Part shown: positions 1-7,960 of the stretch, one piece after another | Layout of the letters: the number at the start of each line of letters is the position of its first letter | Position numbering within the stretch: position 1 is the stretch's first letter | Origin: Oscillospiraceae bacterium | Lineage (GTDB): Bacteria > Bacillota > Clostridia > Oscillospirales > CAG-272 | NCBI GenBank assembly: GCA_015065135.1 | Contig: SVQY01000002.1 | Span: 1 to 64,000 of the forward strand | Reading direction: 5' to 3' | DNA length: 64,000 nucleotides | Program-made: the position numbers and the translations under genes | The notes under the pieces: model-generated | What the model saw: the letters and a program-made list of their open reading frames with translations, nothing else | Database searches by the model: none | What the model was told of the DNA's origin: nothing

Positions 1-1
1 C

Positions 2-61
2 GAAATGTGCCAGCGCATCCATACCGAGGCCTGCCGCACGGCACGTCTGTACAACGGATGA
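2..61 (+). CDS. 3' end of an unidentified upstream gene (partial)
   Basis: The frame starting at base 2 is open from the window edge to a TGA at 59-61 and ends in ...TARLYNG. That TGA overlaps the dusB start as ATGA, the usual sign of two translationally coupled genes. Only about 19 codons are visible, so no family can be assigned. Confidence 0.4.
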   Translation, partial: EMCQRIHTEACRTARLYNG

Positions 62-1080
62 TGGGTGCTCTGAAATTCGGAGATGTCACGCTGCCCCACG
101 GCCTGATGCTGGCCCCTATGGCCGGCGTGACCGACGCCTCCTTCCGCATTCTCTGCCGACGGGCCGGCGCGGAATATACCGTAAGCGAGATGGTCTCTGC
201 CAAGGCACTCTGCTTTGAGCAAAAGAGCAAGCGCGCGCAAAGCGCGCGCACCGCGCCTCTTGCCGCCGTGACCGCCGAGGAGGCACCGATGGCGGTACAG
301 CTGTTCGGCAATGAGCCGGAGTATATGCGCGAGGCCGCCGCGCTATTGGAAAGCGGTCAATACCTGGGCTGCTCCACCGAGCTGCCCCCTGCCGCCATCG
401 ATATCAATATGGGCTGCCCCGTTCCAAAGGTCGCCGGCAACGGTGAGGGCAGCGCACTGATGAAGGATCCCGCACGCGCCGCCGCCATCGTGGCGGCCGT
501 CAAGTGCGCCGTCAAGCTGCCCGTAACGGTAAAAATTCGTGCCGGATGGGATGAAAATAGCAAAAACGCCCCCGAATTCGCCAAGCAAATGGAGGCAGCA
601 GGTGCCGATCTGATCGTGGTACACGGTCGCACGCGCCAGCAGTTTTACGCCCCCTCCAGCGACAATCGCATCATTGCTGCCGTCAAAAGGGCGGTTGCCG
701 TGCCGGTGGTGGGCAACGGCGATCTCTTTTCCGCCGCAGACGTAAAAAGGATGTACGACGAGACCGGCTGCGATGGCGTCATGATCGCCCGCGGTGCTAT
801 GGGCAACCCCTTTCTGTTTACCGAGATCATCGCGACCGAGGAGGGCCTCCCCTATGAACGCCCCACGGACGAGGAACGCCTGGCATTGGCGCTTTGTCAC
901 GCCGCCGACATGGTAGCGCGAAAGGGTGAGCGAGTGGGACTTGCCGAGGCACGCAAGCATATGCTATGGTATTGTAAGGGCTTGCGCGGAGCGGCACCTG
1001 CACGAGAGGCCCTGACCCACGCAGAAACGCTCGCGCAGATCCGCACGATCTTTGATCAATTATTGGAGAGAAGCAAATGA
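58..1080 (+). CDS. dusB: tRNA-dihydrouridine synthase (DusB type)
   Basis: A 340-residue FMN-dependent TIM barrel that reduces specific uridines in the tRNA D-loop to dihydrouridine. Visible family marks are the N-terminal LAPMAGVTD (about residues 18-26), the DINMGCP motif with the catalytic Cys near residue 120, KIRAGWDE, VVHGRTRQQFY, and the GNGDLF and GVMIARGAMGNP phosphate-binding loops. Two adjacent ATGs (58, 61) could start it. 58 is preferred because it overlaps the upstream stop as ATGA; there is no clear Shine-Dalgarno, so coupling is likely. Its own stop overlaps the next gene by 4 bases. A frame open back to base 7 lacks dusB-like residues and is not used. Confidence 0.93.
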   Translation: MMGALKFGDVTLPHGLMLAPMAGVTDASFRILCRRAGAEYTVSEMVSAKALCFEQKSKRAQSARTAPLAAVTAEEAPMAVQLFGNEPEYMREAAALLESGQYLGCSTELPPAAIDINMGCPVPKVAGNGEGSALMKDPARAAAIVAAVKCAVKLPVTVKIRAGWDENSKNAPEFAKQMEAAGADLIVVHGRTRQQFYAPSSDNRIIAAVKRAVAVPVVGNGDLFSAADVKRMYDETGCDGVMIARGAMGNPFLFTEIIATEEGLPYERPTDEERLALALCHAADMVARKGERVGLAEARKHMLWYCKGLRGAAPAREALTHAETLAQIRTIFDQLLERSK

Positions 1081-1637
1081 GCATCACCGTACAGATCGCT
1101 GACCCCGCGCTTGCCCGTATGTGCATGCTGGAGGCTAAGCGCCACGGCTTTTGTGAGGGGCGCGACCCCGCGCTGATCCTGGTCGATCTGGATCATTTTG
1201 ACCCGCCGACCAACGAATCAGAGGCGCTGATCATCGGTCTTTCAGCCGATCCAAGCACTCTTCCCATCACGCGTTCAAGCGGCGTATACGATGTGCTCTC
1301 GCTGCCCTTTTCGGTACGGGAATTTGAAGAAATCCTATACCGTTATCAAAAAAACAAGAAAAAATGCGTCATTACGCAGGAAAACGACCGCTGGCTGATC
1401 AATGGCAGAGCTCTGCCCCTCAGCCAAGGAGAGGCGCGCCTTTTTGCACTGCTTTACCGTAACCGTGACCGCTTGGTCAGTGATACGGAGCTGCAGACGG
1501 CACTCGGCGATAGCGCCACGCGCACCAACACAGTAGCGGTCTATCTCTACCGCCTTCGCCGCAAGCTGAAGGACACCGGTGTACAGATCCGCACCGTTCG
1601 CCAAAAGGGCTGCCAATGGATCGAAGAAACGAGGTAA
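1077..1637 (+). CDS. Response-regulator-like protein with C-terminal winged helix
   Basis: 186 residues. The C-terminal half (about 95-183) has the OmpR/PhoB winged-helix pattern: LSQGEARLFALLYRNRDRLVS, then TNTVAVYLYRLRRKL and a terminal RTVRQKGCQW wing. The N-terminal half has alternating strands such as ALILVDLDHF and ALIIGLSADP, which resemble a receiver domain but lack a convincing full acidic pocket. It may be a pseudo-receiver that does not need phosphorylation. It overlaps dusB by ATGA and is followed by a lipoprotein gene, so it is co-transcribed. No kinase is nearby. The domain call is from sequence; the target genes are unknown. Confidence 0.7.
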   Translation: MSITVQIADPALARMCMLEAKRHGFCEGRDPALILVDLDHFDPPTNESEALIIGLSADPSTLPITRSSGVYDVLSLPFSVREFEEILYRYQKNKKKCVITQENDRWLINGRALPLSQGEARLFALLYRNRDRLVSDTELQTALGDSATRTNTVAVYLYRLRRKLKDTGVQIRTVRQKGCQWIEETR

Positions 1638-1642
1638 TGCAT

Positions 1643-2206
1643 ATGAAACTCCGCATCATTTCTCTGCTACTGATCCTGCTGCTATTGCTGCCGTTGGTGA
1701 TCGGCTGCCGCCAAACGCCACCGCCGGCCAACGAGGGTGGCGTTCCGCCCACAGAAGGCGCTGCCCCCGAGGAGCCGACCGATGACAAAGATCTCTCCGC
1801 CGACGATCATCTGGAGCAAAAGGGATACCCCCTGGGCTTTTCCATCTCTCTGATCGGTCTGGATGGCTATGGCTTCAACACCGCCGATGGACTGATCTCC
1901 TACGGCACGGAAAGCAAGAGCTTTGATTTTTCCGATTATCTTAAAATCCTTTATTACGAAATGACCGAACGCAACGTTTACGCCATCTGTGAATCGGGTG
2001 GTGATCTGACCTATCAGACGCTGGCCGGTGAGCCGCCTGCGGAAATGAGCGAAGGCTATCGGCTGACCTTTACCGATAACGGTGTGACCTACACTATCAG
2101 GACCGATCGGGCGGCGCTGGAAGCCTTTGGCACGCGCTCCGACGTTTCCAACTTCAACGGCTTGCTCCTCAGCTTTTCCGGCTTTGCCAGAACCCGTTAC
2201 GAATAA
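1643..2206 (+). CDS. Putative lipoprotein of unknown function
   Basis: 187 residues. The N-terminus is a classic lipoprotein signal: MKLR, a long Leu/Ile run, then the lipobox VIGC with Cys22 as the lipidation site, followed by a Pro/Glu-rich linker. The rest (about 55-187) is a soluble extracytoplasmic domain that I do not recognise. The start was placed at the ATG at 1643, directly before the signal peptide; upstream in-frame starts at 1616 and 1637 add hydrophilic residues. It lies between a regulator and murI, with an overlap into murI. Confidence 0.75.
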   Translation: MKLRIISLLLILLLLLPLVIGCRQTPPPANEGGVPPTEGAAPEEPTDDKDLSADDHLEQKGYPLGFSISLIGLDGYGFNTADGLISYGTESKSFDFSDYLKILYYEMTERNVYAICESGGDLTYQTLAGEPPAEMSEGYRLTFTDNGVTYTIRTDRAALEAFGTRSDVSNFNGLLLSFSGFARTRYE

Positions 2207-2954
2207 AAACGCCCCTATCGCCCTGCTGGATTCCGGCGCGGGCGGCATCGGCGTTTTGCGAGAAGTTCAAAAGCTGCTCCCACGGGAGCAGCTTCTTTAT
2301 TTCGGCGACAGTCTGCACGCACCGTACGGTGAAAAAAGCACGGCAGAAATCCGCCGGCTTGTATTGACAGCCGCTGACCGTCTGCTTGCCCGGGCAAAGG
2401 CCCTGGTGCTGGCCTGCAATACCGCCACGGCGGTAGCGGCAGAGCAGCTTCGGCGCCGCTATCCGGACCGCCCCATTATCGGCATGGAGCCCGCGCTGCG
2501 CCCCGCCCTTTCCGTGGGGGCGCACCCCACGGTTCTGGTGCTGGCCACCGCCGCCACGTTAGGTCAGGAAAAATTTGCACGCTTGCGGCAAAAATGCGAG
2601 AAATCCGCTACCGTTTGGGCACTTTCTGCCCCGGGCATCGTGCGATTGGTGGAGCAGGGGCTTGCCGATTCCCCACAAATGGATGCCTACTTGAGCACGC
2701 TTTTCGCCACTCTGCCTACCCTGCCCGATGCGGTTGTGCTTGGCTGCACACATTTTCCCTTCGCCCAAAAATCCTTGCGGCGCGTGCTTGGTGATCTGCC
2801 GTTTTTTGACGGTGCCGTCGGCACGGCCAAAGAGCTGCGCCGCCGTCTTGCGGCACAGCATCTTCTGGCACCGAAGGATGCTGCCGGCAGCATAATGCTG
2901 CGCACCAGCGATCCCCGTTCCCTTCCTCTTTTTCTGCGGTTGTATCAACAATAA
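2127..2954 (+). CDS. murI: Glutamate racemase
   Basis: Interconverts L- and D-glutamate for peptidoglycan synthesis. Both catalytic cysteine motifs are present: LACNTATA and LGCTHFPF. The substrate motif LLDSGAGGIG starts the conserved part. The start is uncertain. Homology should begin about at NKNAPIALLDSG (near base 2195), but no ATG, GTG or TTG lies there. The only in-frame start is a TTG at 2127, giving an extra 20-odd residues and an 80-base overlap with the lipoprotein gene. Either that TTG is used, a non-standard start is used, or translation is coupled to the upstream stop at 2206. The C-terminus seems a little divergent but complete. Confidence 0.88.
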   Translation: MARAPTFPTSTACSSAFPALPEPVTNKNAPIALLDSGAGGIGVLREVQKLLPREQLLYFGDSLHAPYGEKSTAEIRRLVLTAADRLLARAKALVLACNTATAVAAEQLRRRYPDRPIIGMEPALRPALSVGAHPTVLVLATAATLGQEKFARLRQKCEKSATVWALSAPGIVRLVEQGLADSPQMDAYLSTLFATLPTLPDAVVLGCTHFPFAQKSLRRVLGDLPFFDGAVGTAKELRRRLAAQHLLAPKDAAGSIMLRTSDPRSLPLFLRLYQQ

Positions 2955-2998
2955 AGAGCACGCCTGCGGCAGCATTGCCGCAGGCGTGCTCTTTATTT
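2950..2998. terminator. Bidirectional terminator between murI and the SIS gene
   Basis: A perfect inverted repeat with a stem of more than 20 bp around a GCAT loop, flanked by A-tract and T-tract. It serves the convergent genes murI (+) and the SIS isomerase (-). Confidence 0.85.
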
Positions 2999-3035
2999 GT
3001 TCCGCGATCGCATCTTGGATCCGAAGCGGTCTGCT

Positions 3036-3677
3036 TTATTCCGGGAAAAAGGTGTTCTCTACCACAAGGCAAAGCGTGTGGTAGATGGGCAGGTGATACT
3101 CCTGCACCTGATAAGTCTCCTTGGCGGGGGCGCGCAGCACAAAATCGCACACGTCAGCCAGCTTTCCGCCATTTTCGCCGGTGAGCAGCGCCACCTTCAT
3201 GCCCTTGGCGTGAGCAGCGGTAGCAGCGAGCAGTAGGTTTTCTGCATTGCCCGAGGTGGAGATCACGATCAGAATATCCTCCTTGTTACCAAAGCCCCAG
3301 ACCTGCTGTGCAAAGACAGCATTGGGATCGCAGTCATTGGAAAAGGCAGTGGAAAGAGCAGCGTGCTGGGTCAGCGCGATAGCAGGAAGCCCCTGCTGCA
3401 GCACCCGGCCAAGATGCGCGCCGCGCACGGGATCGGCAGCGGCCAGCGCGGCCTTGCTCTCCTCATTCAAAGGGCGGCGGCGGCAGAAGCCCTTCATCAG
3501 CTCGCCCACGATATGCTCGGCATCGGCGGCAGAGCCGCCGTTACCTGCGATCATCACTTTACCCCCCTGACGGTATGCGTTACAGATGGTTTCGGTCAGG
3601 TTTTCCAGCTCGCGGCGCAGGGGCGCCAGCGCGGGATAGCGATCGACCAGAAGCTGCATCATATCTGCGTTTGTCAT
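3036..3677 (-). CDS. SIS-domain phosphosugar isomerase (GmhA/DiaA family)
   Basis: 213 residues with the SIS fold that binds phosphosugars. The motif AGNGGSAADAEHIVGELM near residue 45 and VISTSGNAENLL near residue 125 match D-sedoheptulose-7-phosphate isomerase (GmhA) and its non-enzymatic relative DiaA. The ATG at 3677 is chosen over 3683 because it sits 7 bases after GGAGAG, whereas 3683 is only 1 base away. It follows the thioesterase gene by 17 bases in the same direction. No heptose-pathway partners are seen nearby, so the substrate is not certain. Confidence 0.8.
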   Translation of the reverse strand: MTNADMMQLLVDRYPALAPLRRELENLTETICNAYRQGGKVMIAGNGGSAADAEHIVGELMKGFCRRRPLNEESKAALAAADPVRGAHLGRVLQQGLPAIALTQHAALSTAFSNDCDPNAVFAQQVWGFGNKEDILIVISTSGNAENLLLAATAAHAKGMKVALLTGENGGKLADVCDFVLRAPAKETYQVQEYHLPIYHTLCLVVENTFFPE

Positions 3678-3694
3678 AATCATTCTCTCCGTTT

Positions 3695-4417
3695 TCAGAT
3701 TTTTTGAGTTTTGACCATAGCCTCAAGGCAGGTCTCCTCACCATGTCTGGTGCGGATGTAAAAAACACCGTCATCGGCAACGGCACGCTCCACCGTCAGG
3801 GTGTCGCCGTACGCAGCCTCCTTGCGATACGCCAGCGACACGCCGATCACGCGCGTGTGCGCAGGATCGGGCAAAAAATCGCATAGCATATCCGGGTATT
3901 TGGTGTTATTCATATGCATATTGTAGTCAATATCCGAGAAAGCGATGGTGCGATGTCCCACCGTTTCAAAGGTCAGGTCGGATGGCACGCGAAAGCGCAG
4001 CGGCATTTCCAGCTGCAGCTCCGGCTCATCGCCAAAGGACATAGGAAAATCTCCGGAGCGCACCAGAGATTTATCGGCCACACGCACCAGTGCCCATTGT
4101 GACATAGCACGTGCCACCACCTTACCGCGGCGCTTGATCTCCCATCCGCGTGGGAAGGTGTAGCCACGGCTCTCACAGGTAAAGGTCTCAACGAAAATAT
4201 CCTCGTAGGCGTGGATCGGCTCCTTCATCTCAATGGCAATGCGCGAGAGGATGAAGCCAACGCCCTCCTCGTCACGAATCTTGTCAAGCGGGCGATCCGC
4301 CGCCTCGAACTGGCGGTTGCCGGTCTCCTGCATGAACATCAGCACGCCGGAGGGATGCACCTCTCTGTTGGCATCGGTATCGTGCCAACGCACGTTATAT
4401 TTTTCAACATATTTCAT
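3695..4417 (-). CDS. Acyl-ACP thioesterase
   Basis: 240 residues forming two hotdog folds, the layout of FatA/FatB-like bacterial acyl-ACP thioesterases that release free fatty acids from acyl carrier protein. Visible marks are KYNVRWHDTDANREVHP at the N-terminus, the central WEIKRRGKVVARAMSQW, and the second hotdog motif FSDIDYNMHMNNTKYPDM with the Asn/His expected at the active site. The start at 4417 has AAGGG 8 bases upstream. It lies downstream of fba on the same strand and just ahead of the SIS gene. Confidence 0.82.
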   Translation of the reverse strand: MKYVEKYNVRWHDTDANREVHPSGVLMFMQETGNRQFEAADRPLDKIRDEEGVGFILSRIAIEMKEPIHAYEDIFVETFTCESRGYTFPRGWEIKRRGKVVARAMSQWALVRVADKSLVRSGDFPMSFGDEPELQLEMPLRFRVPSDLTFETVGHRTIAFSDIDYNMHMNNTKYPDMLCDFLPDPAHTRVIGVSLAYRKEAAYGDTLTVERAVADDGVFYIRTRHGEETCLEAMVKTQKI

Positions 4418-4445
4418 ATGTAAAGCCCTTATTCCGGATGCAAAA

Positions 4446-4520
4446 GGCACGCCTTTGGCGCCGACGTAGAAACCCTACTTCAAGCCTTCAAGGGCGTGCC
4501 CAAAGCGCGCTAACGCGCTT
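4446..4520. repeat. Two hairpins between fba and the thioesterase gene
   Basis: 4446-4500 is an imperfect inverted repeat (arms GGCACGCCTTTG and CAAGGGCGTGCC) with an inner GTAG/CTAC stem. 4504-4519 is a second hairpin, AGCGCG/CGCGCT. No T-tract follows on the minus strand, so this is either a weak terminator of fba or an RNA processing or stability structure in a shared transcript. Confidence 0.5.
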
Positions 4521-4541
4521 GTTCTTTGCTAAATGTGTCGA

Positions 4542-5501
4542 TTAAAGAGAGTTCTCGGAGCCCAGAACGTTCACGATCTTGTGCTTGACCATCTTCTTGA
4601 CCTCGTCACGGGCAACCTTCAGGTAGCCGCGAGGATCGAAGCCTGCAGGATCGCCCACCAGGGTGCGACGAATGCCTGCGGTCATAGCCAGACGGATGTC
4701 GGAGTCGATGTTGATCTTACAAACAGCCATGGAAGCGGCCTTGCGGAGCTGCTCCTCGGGAATGCCCACTGCGTCAGGCAGCTGGCCGCCCAGCTCGTTG
4801 ATCTCCTTTACGTACTCCTGGGGCACAGAGGATGCGCCATGGAGAACGATCGGGAAGCCGGGAATTCTCTTCTCGATCTCGGCCAGAATGTCGAAACGGA
4901 GAGGAGGAGGAACCAGAATACCGTCAGCATTGCGGGTGCACTGCTTAGCGGTGAACTTGTAAGCGCCGTGAGAGGTGCCGATGGAGATCGCGAGGGAGTC
5001 GACACCGGTGCGGTTAACGAAGTCCTCAACCTCCTCGGGACGGGTGTAGGAGGAGTGCTCGGCAACAACCTCATCCTCAACGCCGGCCAGCACGCCCAGC
5101 TCGCCCTCAACAACAACGCCGCGAGCATGCGCATACTCAACGACCTTCTTGGTCAGAGCAATGTTATCCTCGTAGTCGTGGTGAGAGCCGTCGATCATAA
5201 CGGAGGTGAAGCCGCCGTCGATGCAGGACTTGCAGATCTCAAAGTCTGCGCCGTGGTCCAGATGCAGAGCGAGATCGATGCCGCTGTCAGCAACAGCAGC
5301 CTTAGCGAGAGCCATCAGGTACTCGTGCTTTGCGTACTTGCGTGCGCCTGCGGAAACCTGCAGGACCACAGGGGACTTTGCCTCTGCGGCAGCCTCGGTG
5401 ATAGCCTGGATGATCTCCATGTTGTTGATGTTGAAAGCGCCGATGGCGTAGTGGCCTTCGTATGCCTTCTTGAACATTTCCTTGGTAGTAACAAGAGCCA
5501 T
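4542..5501 (-). CDS. fba: Fructose-bisphosphate aldolase, class II
   Basis: 319-residue zinc-dependent aldolase that cleaves fructose 1,6-bisphosphate to DHAP and glyceraldehyde 3-phosphate. The family marks are clear: HYAIGAFNINNME, LALHLDHGADFE with the zinc and proton-relay residues, MIDGSHHDYEDNI, VEGELG, SIGTSHGAYKF, LHGASSVP and KINIDSDIRLA. The ATG at 5501 follows AAAGGAGA by 8 bases. An upstream in-frame start at 5537 would include the ribosome binding site in the protein and is rejected. It has its own promoter and no glycolytic neighbours. Confidence 0.95.
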   Translation of the reverse strand: MALVTTKEMFKKAYEGHYAIGAFNINNMEIIQAITEAAAEAKSPVVLQVSAGARKYAKHEYLMALAKAAVADSGIDLALHLDHGADFEICKSCIDGGFTSVMIDGSHHDYEDNIALTKKVVEYAHARGVVVEGELGVLAGVEDEVVAEHSSYTRPEEVEDFVNRTGVDSLAISIGTSHGAYKFTAKQCTRNADGILVPPPLRFDILAEIEKRIPGFPIVLHGASSVPQEYVKEINELGGQLPDAVGIPEEQLRKAASMAVCKINIDSDIRLAMTAGIRRTLVGDPAGFDPRGYLKVARDEVKKMVKHKIVNVLGSENSL

Positions 5502-5542
5502 TTTAATGTTCTCCTTTGCAAAGTGAATTTTTATCACCTATT

Positions 5543-5571
5543 ATTTTACATAAAAAGCAGAAAAAAATCAA
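5543..5571 (-). promoter_or_regulatory. Promoter of fba
   Basis: On the minus strand: TTGATT (5566-5571), 17-base spacer, TAAAAT (5543-5548), about 42 bases before the fba start. Confidence 0.65.
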
Positions 5572-5644
5572 GGGGTTCGGAAAAATTCCCCAAAAAATAC
5601 AGAACTTGCCGTCGCAAGCGCAGCGAAATAATGCATTTGCACGG

Positions 5645-5665
5645 AAAAAGGGGGCTAAAGCCCCC
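5645..5665 (-). terminator. Terminator of mazF
   Basis: The minus strand reads GGGGGC-TTTA-GCCCCC followed by TTTTT, directly after the mazF stop. Confidence 0.75.
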
Positions 5666-5669
5666 ATTT

Positions 5670-6110
5670 TCAACCGACGCTCTCGGGCACGGCCGGTGTC
5701 TTGGCTGTGCTTGCCACCGCCTGCGCGGGCACCGCATTTTCCTGCTGCGACCTCGCCCCGTGAGGCAACAGCCCCAGACTCACGGCGATGGCGGTGTCGA
5801 TCTCGCGCATGATATCCTCGTCCAGGTGCCCCATCCGCTCCCGCAGCCGCCGCTTATCCAGCGTACGCAGCTGCTCCAGCAGCACCACCGAATTCTTGGA
5901 AAGCCCTGCCCGCTCTGCATATACATCTATATGCGTCGGCAGCTTGGCCTTGCCCATACGGGATGTGATGGCGGCAGCAATAACGGTGGGGCTGTATTTG
6001 TTGCCCACGTCATTCTGTATGATCAGCACCGGGCGCATTCCGCCCTGCTCGGACCCCACCACAGGGCTGAGATCCGCATAATAAATATCTCCTCGCTTGA
6101 CTGAGATCAC
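5670..6110 (-). CDS. MazF/PemK-family toxin, EndoA type, no adjacent antitoxin
   Basis: 146 residues. The first 115 are a standard MazF/PemK sequence-specific mRNA endoribonuclease: [21 protein letters not shown] with the catalytic Arg region, [25 protein letters not shown], and [14 protein letters not shown]. This is the form found as EndoA in Bacillus and Clostridia. About 30 extra C-terminal residues rich in Ala/Pro/Gln have no family match I can name. The start is GTG at 6110, 7 bases after GGGAGGG; no ATG is available. No MazE-like gene lies upstream or downstream, so the antitoxin must be elsewhere or absent. Confidence 0.87.
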   Translation of the reverse strand: MISVKRGDIYYADLSPVVGSEQGGMRPVLIIQNDVGNKYSPTVIAAAITSRMGKAKLPTHIDVYAERAGLSKNSVVLLEQLRTLDKRRLRERMGHLDEDIMREIDTAIAVSLGLLPHGARSQQENAVPAQAVASTAKTPAVPESVG

Positions 6111-6133
6111 GGCTATTCCCTCCCGGAAAACTA

Positions 6134-6162
6134 TGTTTAGTCCTATTTTTGCCTTTTTACAA
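6134..6162 (-). promoter_or_regulatory. Possible weak mazF promoter
   Basis: Minus strand TTGTAA (6157-6162), 17-base spacer, TAAACA (6134-6139). The -10 is poor, so this is tentative. Confidence 0.35.
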
Positions 6163-6383
6163 GAGCTTAATCACAGGAACTTTTTTCCGCTGCTATCATT
6201 CTATGAGAAACTGCCGACAAATGTCGAAAAAGGAGCCGGAACGTGCTGCACCGCCAAGTACCTGCGCGATATGGTCGAGGGCCGGTAGATCTCTAAAAAA
6301 ACATGGACCGATGCAGGAAAATCTGCACTGTTTCGCGTTTTTTGCATTTAAAATCCTTTTTGAATATACCTCGTTTTTTCTTC
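6163..6383. other. Intergenic stretch with no assignable gene
   Basis: The 340-base gap between mazF and the DUF2007 gene holds a small CGACA/TGTCG hairpin near 6215 and a short frame ending ...YLRDMVEGR at 6288. That frame has no ribosome binding site. I cannot assign a gene or a known RNA family here. Confidence 0.4.
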
Positions 6384-6412
6384 TTGTAATTTATAAAGTT
6401 ATGTGATATAAT
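6384..6412 (+). promoter_or_regulatory. Promoter of the DUF2007-thiI-GTPase unit
   Basis: TTGTAA (6384-6389), 17-base spacer, extended -10 TGATATAAT (TATAAT at 6407-6412). Confidence 0.7.
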
Positions 6413-6452
6413 GATATGTTGTGAAGTCTTTTGCCTGAAAGGAGTCCCTCAG

Positions 6453-6761
6453 ATGGATTATTTCTTTGGATTGGATCATCCTGCTAAAATCGAGGATCTT
6501 ACCCTGCTCACTACCTTCAGCGATCCGGTTTCTTTGTCGATCGCAGAGGAGCTGCTTTCGGATGCCGGCATCCCTTTTCTCAAAAAGGAGCGCGGTGCCG
6601 GCGGTGCCGTCCGCATCATCGCGGGCTTTCAGCTGTTTGCCACAGATCTTTTTGTGCGCCCCGAGGACGAGGATAAGGCTCACGATGCACTAATCCCCCT
6701 CTCCGAGCCGGCAGAATTCGTCAGCGAGGACGAGAACGATACTGAAAATAGCGAGGCTTGA
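6453..6761 (+). CDS. DUF2007-family small protein
   Basis: 102 residues. The pattern LLTTFSDPVSLSIAEELLSDAGIPFLKKERG...FQLFATDLFVRPEDEDKAHDAL matches DUF2007, a small alpha/beta domain described as a putative prokaryotic signal-transducing protein. An acidic tail of about 20 residues follows. The start has AAAGGAG 8 bases upstream. It is the first gene of a unit with thiI, whose start is 2 bases after this stop. The biochemical role of the family is not known. Confidence 0.75.
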   Translation: MDYFFGLDHPAKIEDLTLLTTFSDPVSLSIAEELLSDAGIPFLKKERGAGGAVRIIAGFQLFATDLFVRPEDEDKAHDALIPLSEPAEFVSEDENDTENSEA

Positions 6762-6763
6762 AC

Positions 6764-7942
6764 ATGAAGGAGATCATACTTTGCAAATACGGCGAGATCG
6801 TGCTGAAGGGCGCGAACCGCAAATATTTTGAGGATACGTTGGTCAAGGAAATGCGTTACCGTGCATCAAATTTCGGTAAATTCAGCATTACCAACATCCA
6901 AAGCACCATGACCATCGAGCCCCAAGACGACTTCTGCGATCTGGATGGGATGTTCGAGTCGGCAAAGCGCCTTTTCGGCATTGCCGCCGTCAGCCGCGCC
7001 GCCGTTGCGGAGAAAAGCATGGAGGACATTATGGCTATTACCAAGTCCTACATTCCCGCCTTTCTGGAGGGCAAACGCACCTTCAAGGTGGAGGCAAAGC
7101 GCTCGGACAAGACCTTTCCCCTCTCCTCTCCGGAGATCTCCCGCGAGGTGGGCGGAGCCATTCTGTCCGCCATGCCCCGTATGCGTGTTGACGTGCACCA
7201 CCCGGACGTGACAGTACGTGTGGAGGTGCGCGAGCGCGCCGCATATATCCACGCAGGCCAGGAGCTTGGCGCGGGCGGCTTGCCCGTGGGCACCAACGGA
7301 AAGGGGCTTTTGCTGCTCTCCGGCGGCATCGACTCCCCCGTGGCCGGCTGGATGATGGCCAAACGCGGCGTGCGACTGGAGGCCGTTTATTTTGAATCGA
7401 TCCCCTACACCAGCGAGCAGGCACGGCAGAAGGTGCTGGATCTTGCCGCGCTGGTCGCCAGATGGTCGGGCAGCATCATGGTTCACGTGGTGTCTCTCAC
7501 CAAGATCCAGGAGGAGCTGGTGCGCAACTGCGACGAGGACTACTTCACGCTGCTGCTGCGCCGCTACATGATGCAGATCGCCAACATGGTGGCGGAAAAA
7601 CAGGGCTGCCAGGCACTGATCACCGGCGAGAGCCTGGGTCAGGTGGCATCTCAGACCATGCACGCACTGAATGTGACCAACGCCATTGCCAAATATCCTG
7701 TGTTCCGCCCCGTGATCGGCATGGATAAGGAGGAGATCGTACAGATCGCCCGTCGCATCGACACCTTTGAGACCTCCATCCTTCCCTTTGAGGATTGCTG
7801 CACCGTCTTTACCCCCCGCCACCCCAAGACCAAGCCCGTTTTGGAAAAGGTGGAGGAGCAGGAGCGCAAGCTGCCCTTTGACGAGCTCTGCCGCGAGGCC
7901 TTTGAAGGCGCTCAGGCCTTCTACATCAAAGCAAAATTTTAA
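6764..7942 (+). CDS. thiI: tRNA 4-thiouridine synthase ThiI
   Basis: 392 residues. ThiI transfers sulfur to tRNA U8 and, in many bacteria, helps make the thiazole of thiamine. The N-terminal ferredoxin-like/THUMP region (about 5-165) contains CKYGEIVLKGANRKYFE and HHPDVTVRVEVRE. The PP-loop ATP motif LLLSGGIDSPVAGWMM is near residue 185, and the later ALITGESLGQVASQT is characteristic. There is no C-terminal rhodanese domain, as is usual in Firmicutes. The ATG at 6764 is used; a TTG 6 bases earlier is in frame but lies inside the upstream stop region. It is followed after 18 bases by the G3E GTPase genes. Confidence 0.94.
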   Translation: MKEIILCKYGEIVLKGANRKYFEDTLVKEMRYRASNFGKFSITNIQSTMTIEPQDDFCDLDGMFESAKRLFGIAAVSRAAVAEKSMEDIMAITKSYIPAFLEGKRTFKVEAKRSDKTFPLSSPEISREVGGAILSAMPRMRVDVHHPDVTVRVEVRERAAYIHAGQELGAGGLPVGTNGKGLLLLSGGIDSPVAGWMMAKRGVRLEAVYFESIPYTSEQARQKVLDLAALVARWSGSIMVHVVSLTKIQEELVRNCDEDYFTLLLRRYMMQIANMVAEKQGCQALITGESLGQVASQTMHALNVTNAIAKYPVFRPVIGMDKEEIVQIARRIDTFETSILPFEDCCTVFTPRHPKTKPVLEKVEEQERKLPFDELCREAFEGAQAFYIKAKF

Positions 7943-7960
7943 AAAGGAAGTGCATATAAT

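Noticed and set aside
4533..6104. A 523-codon plus-strand open frame opposite fba and mazF
   Set aside because: It crosses two well-supported minus-strand genes, the fba promoter and the mazF terminator; no family resemblance.
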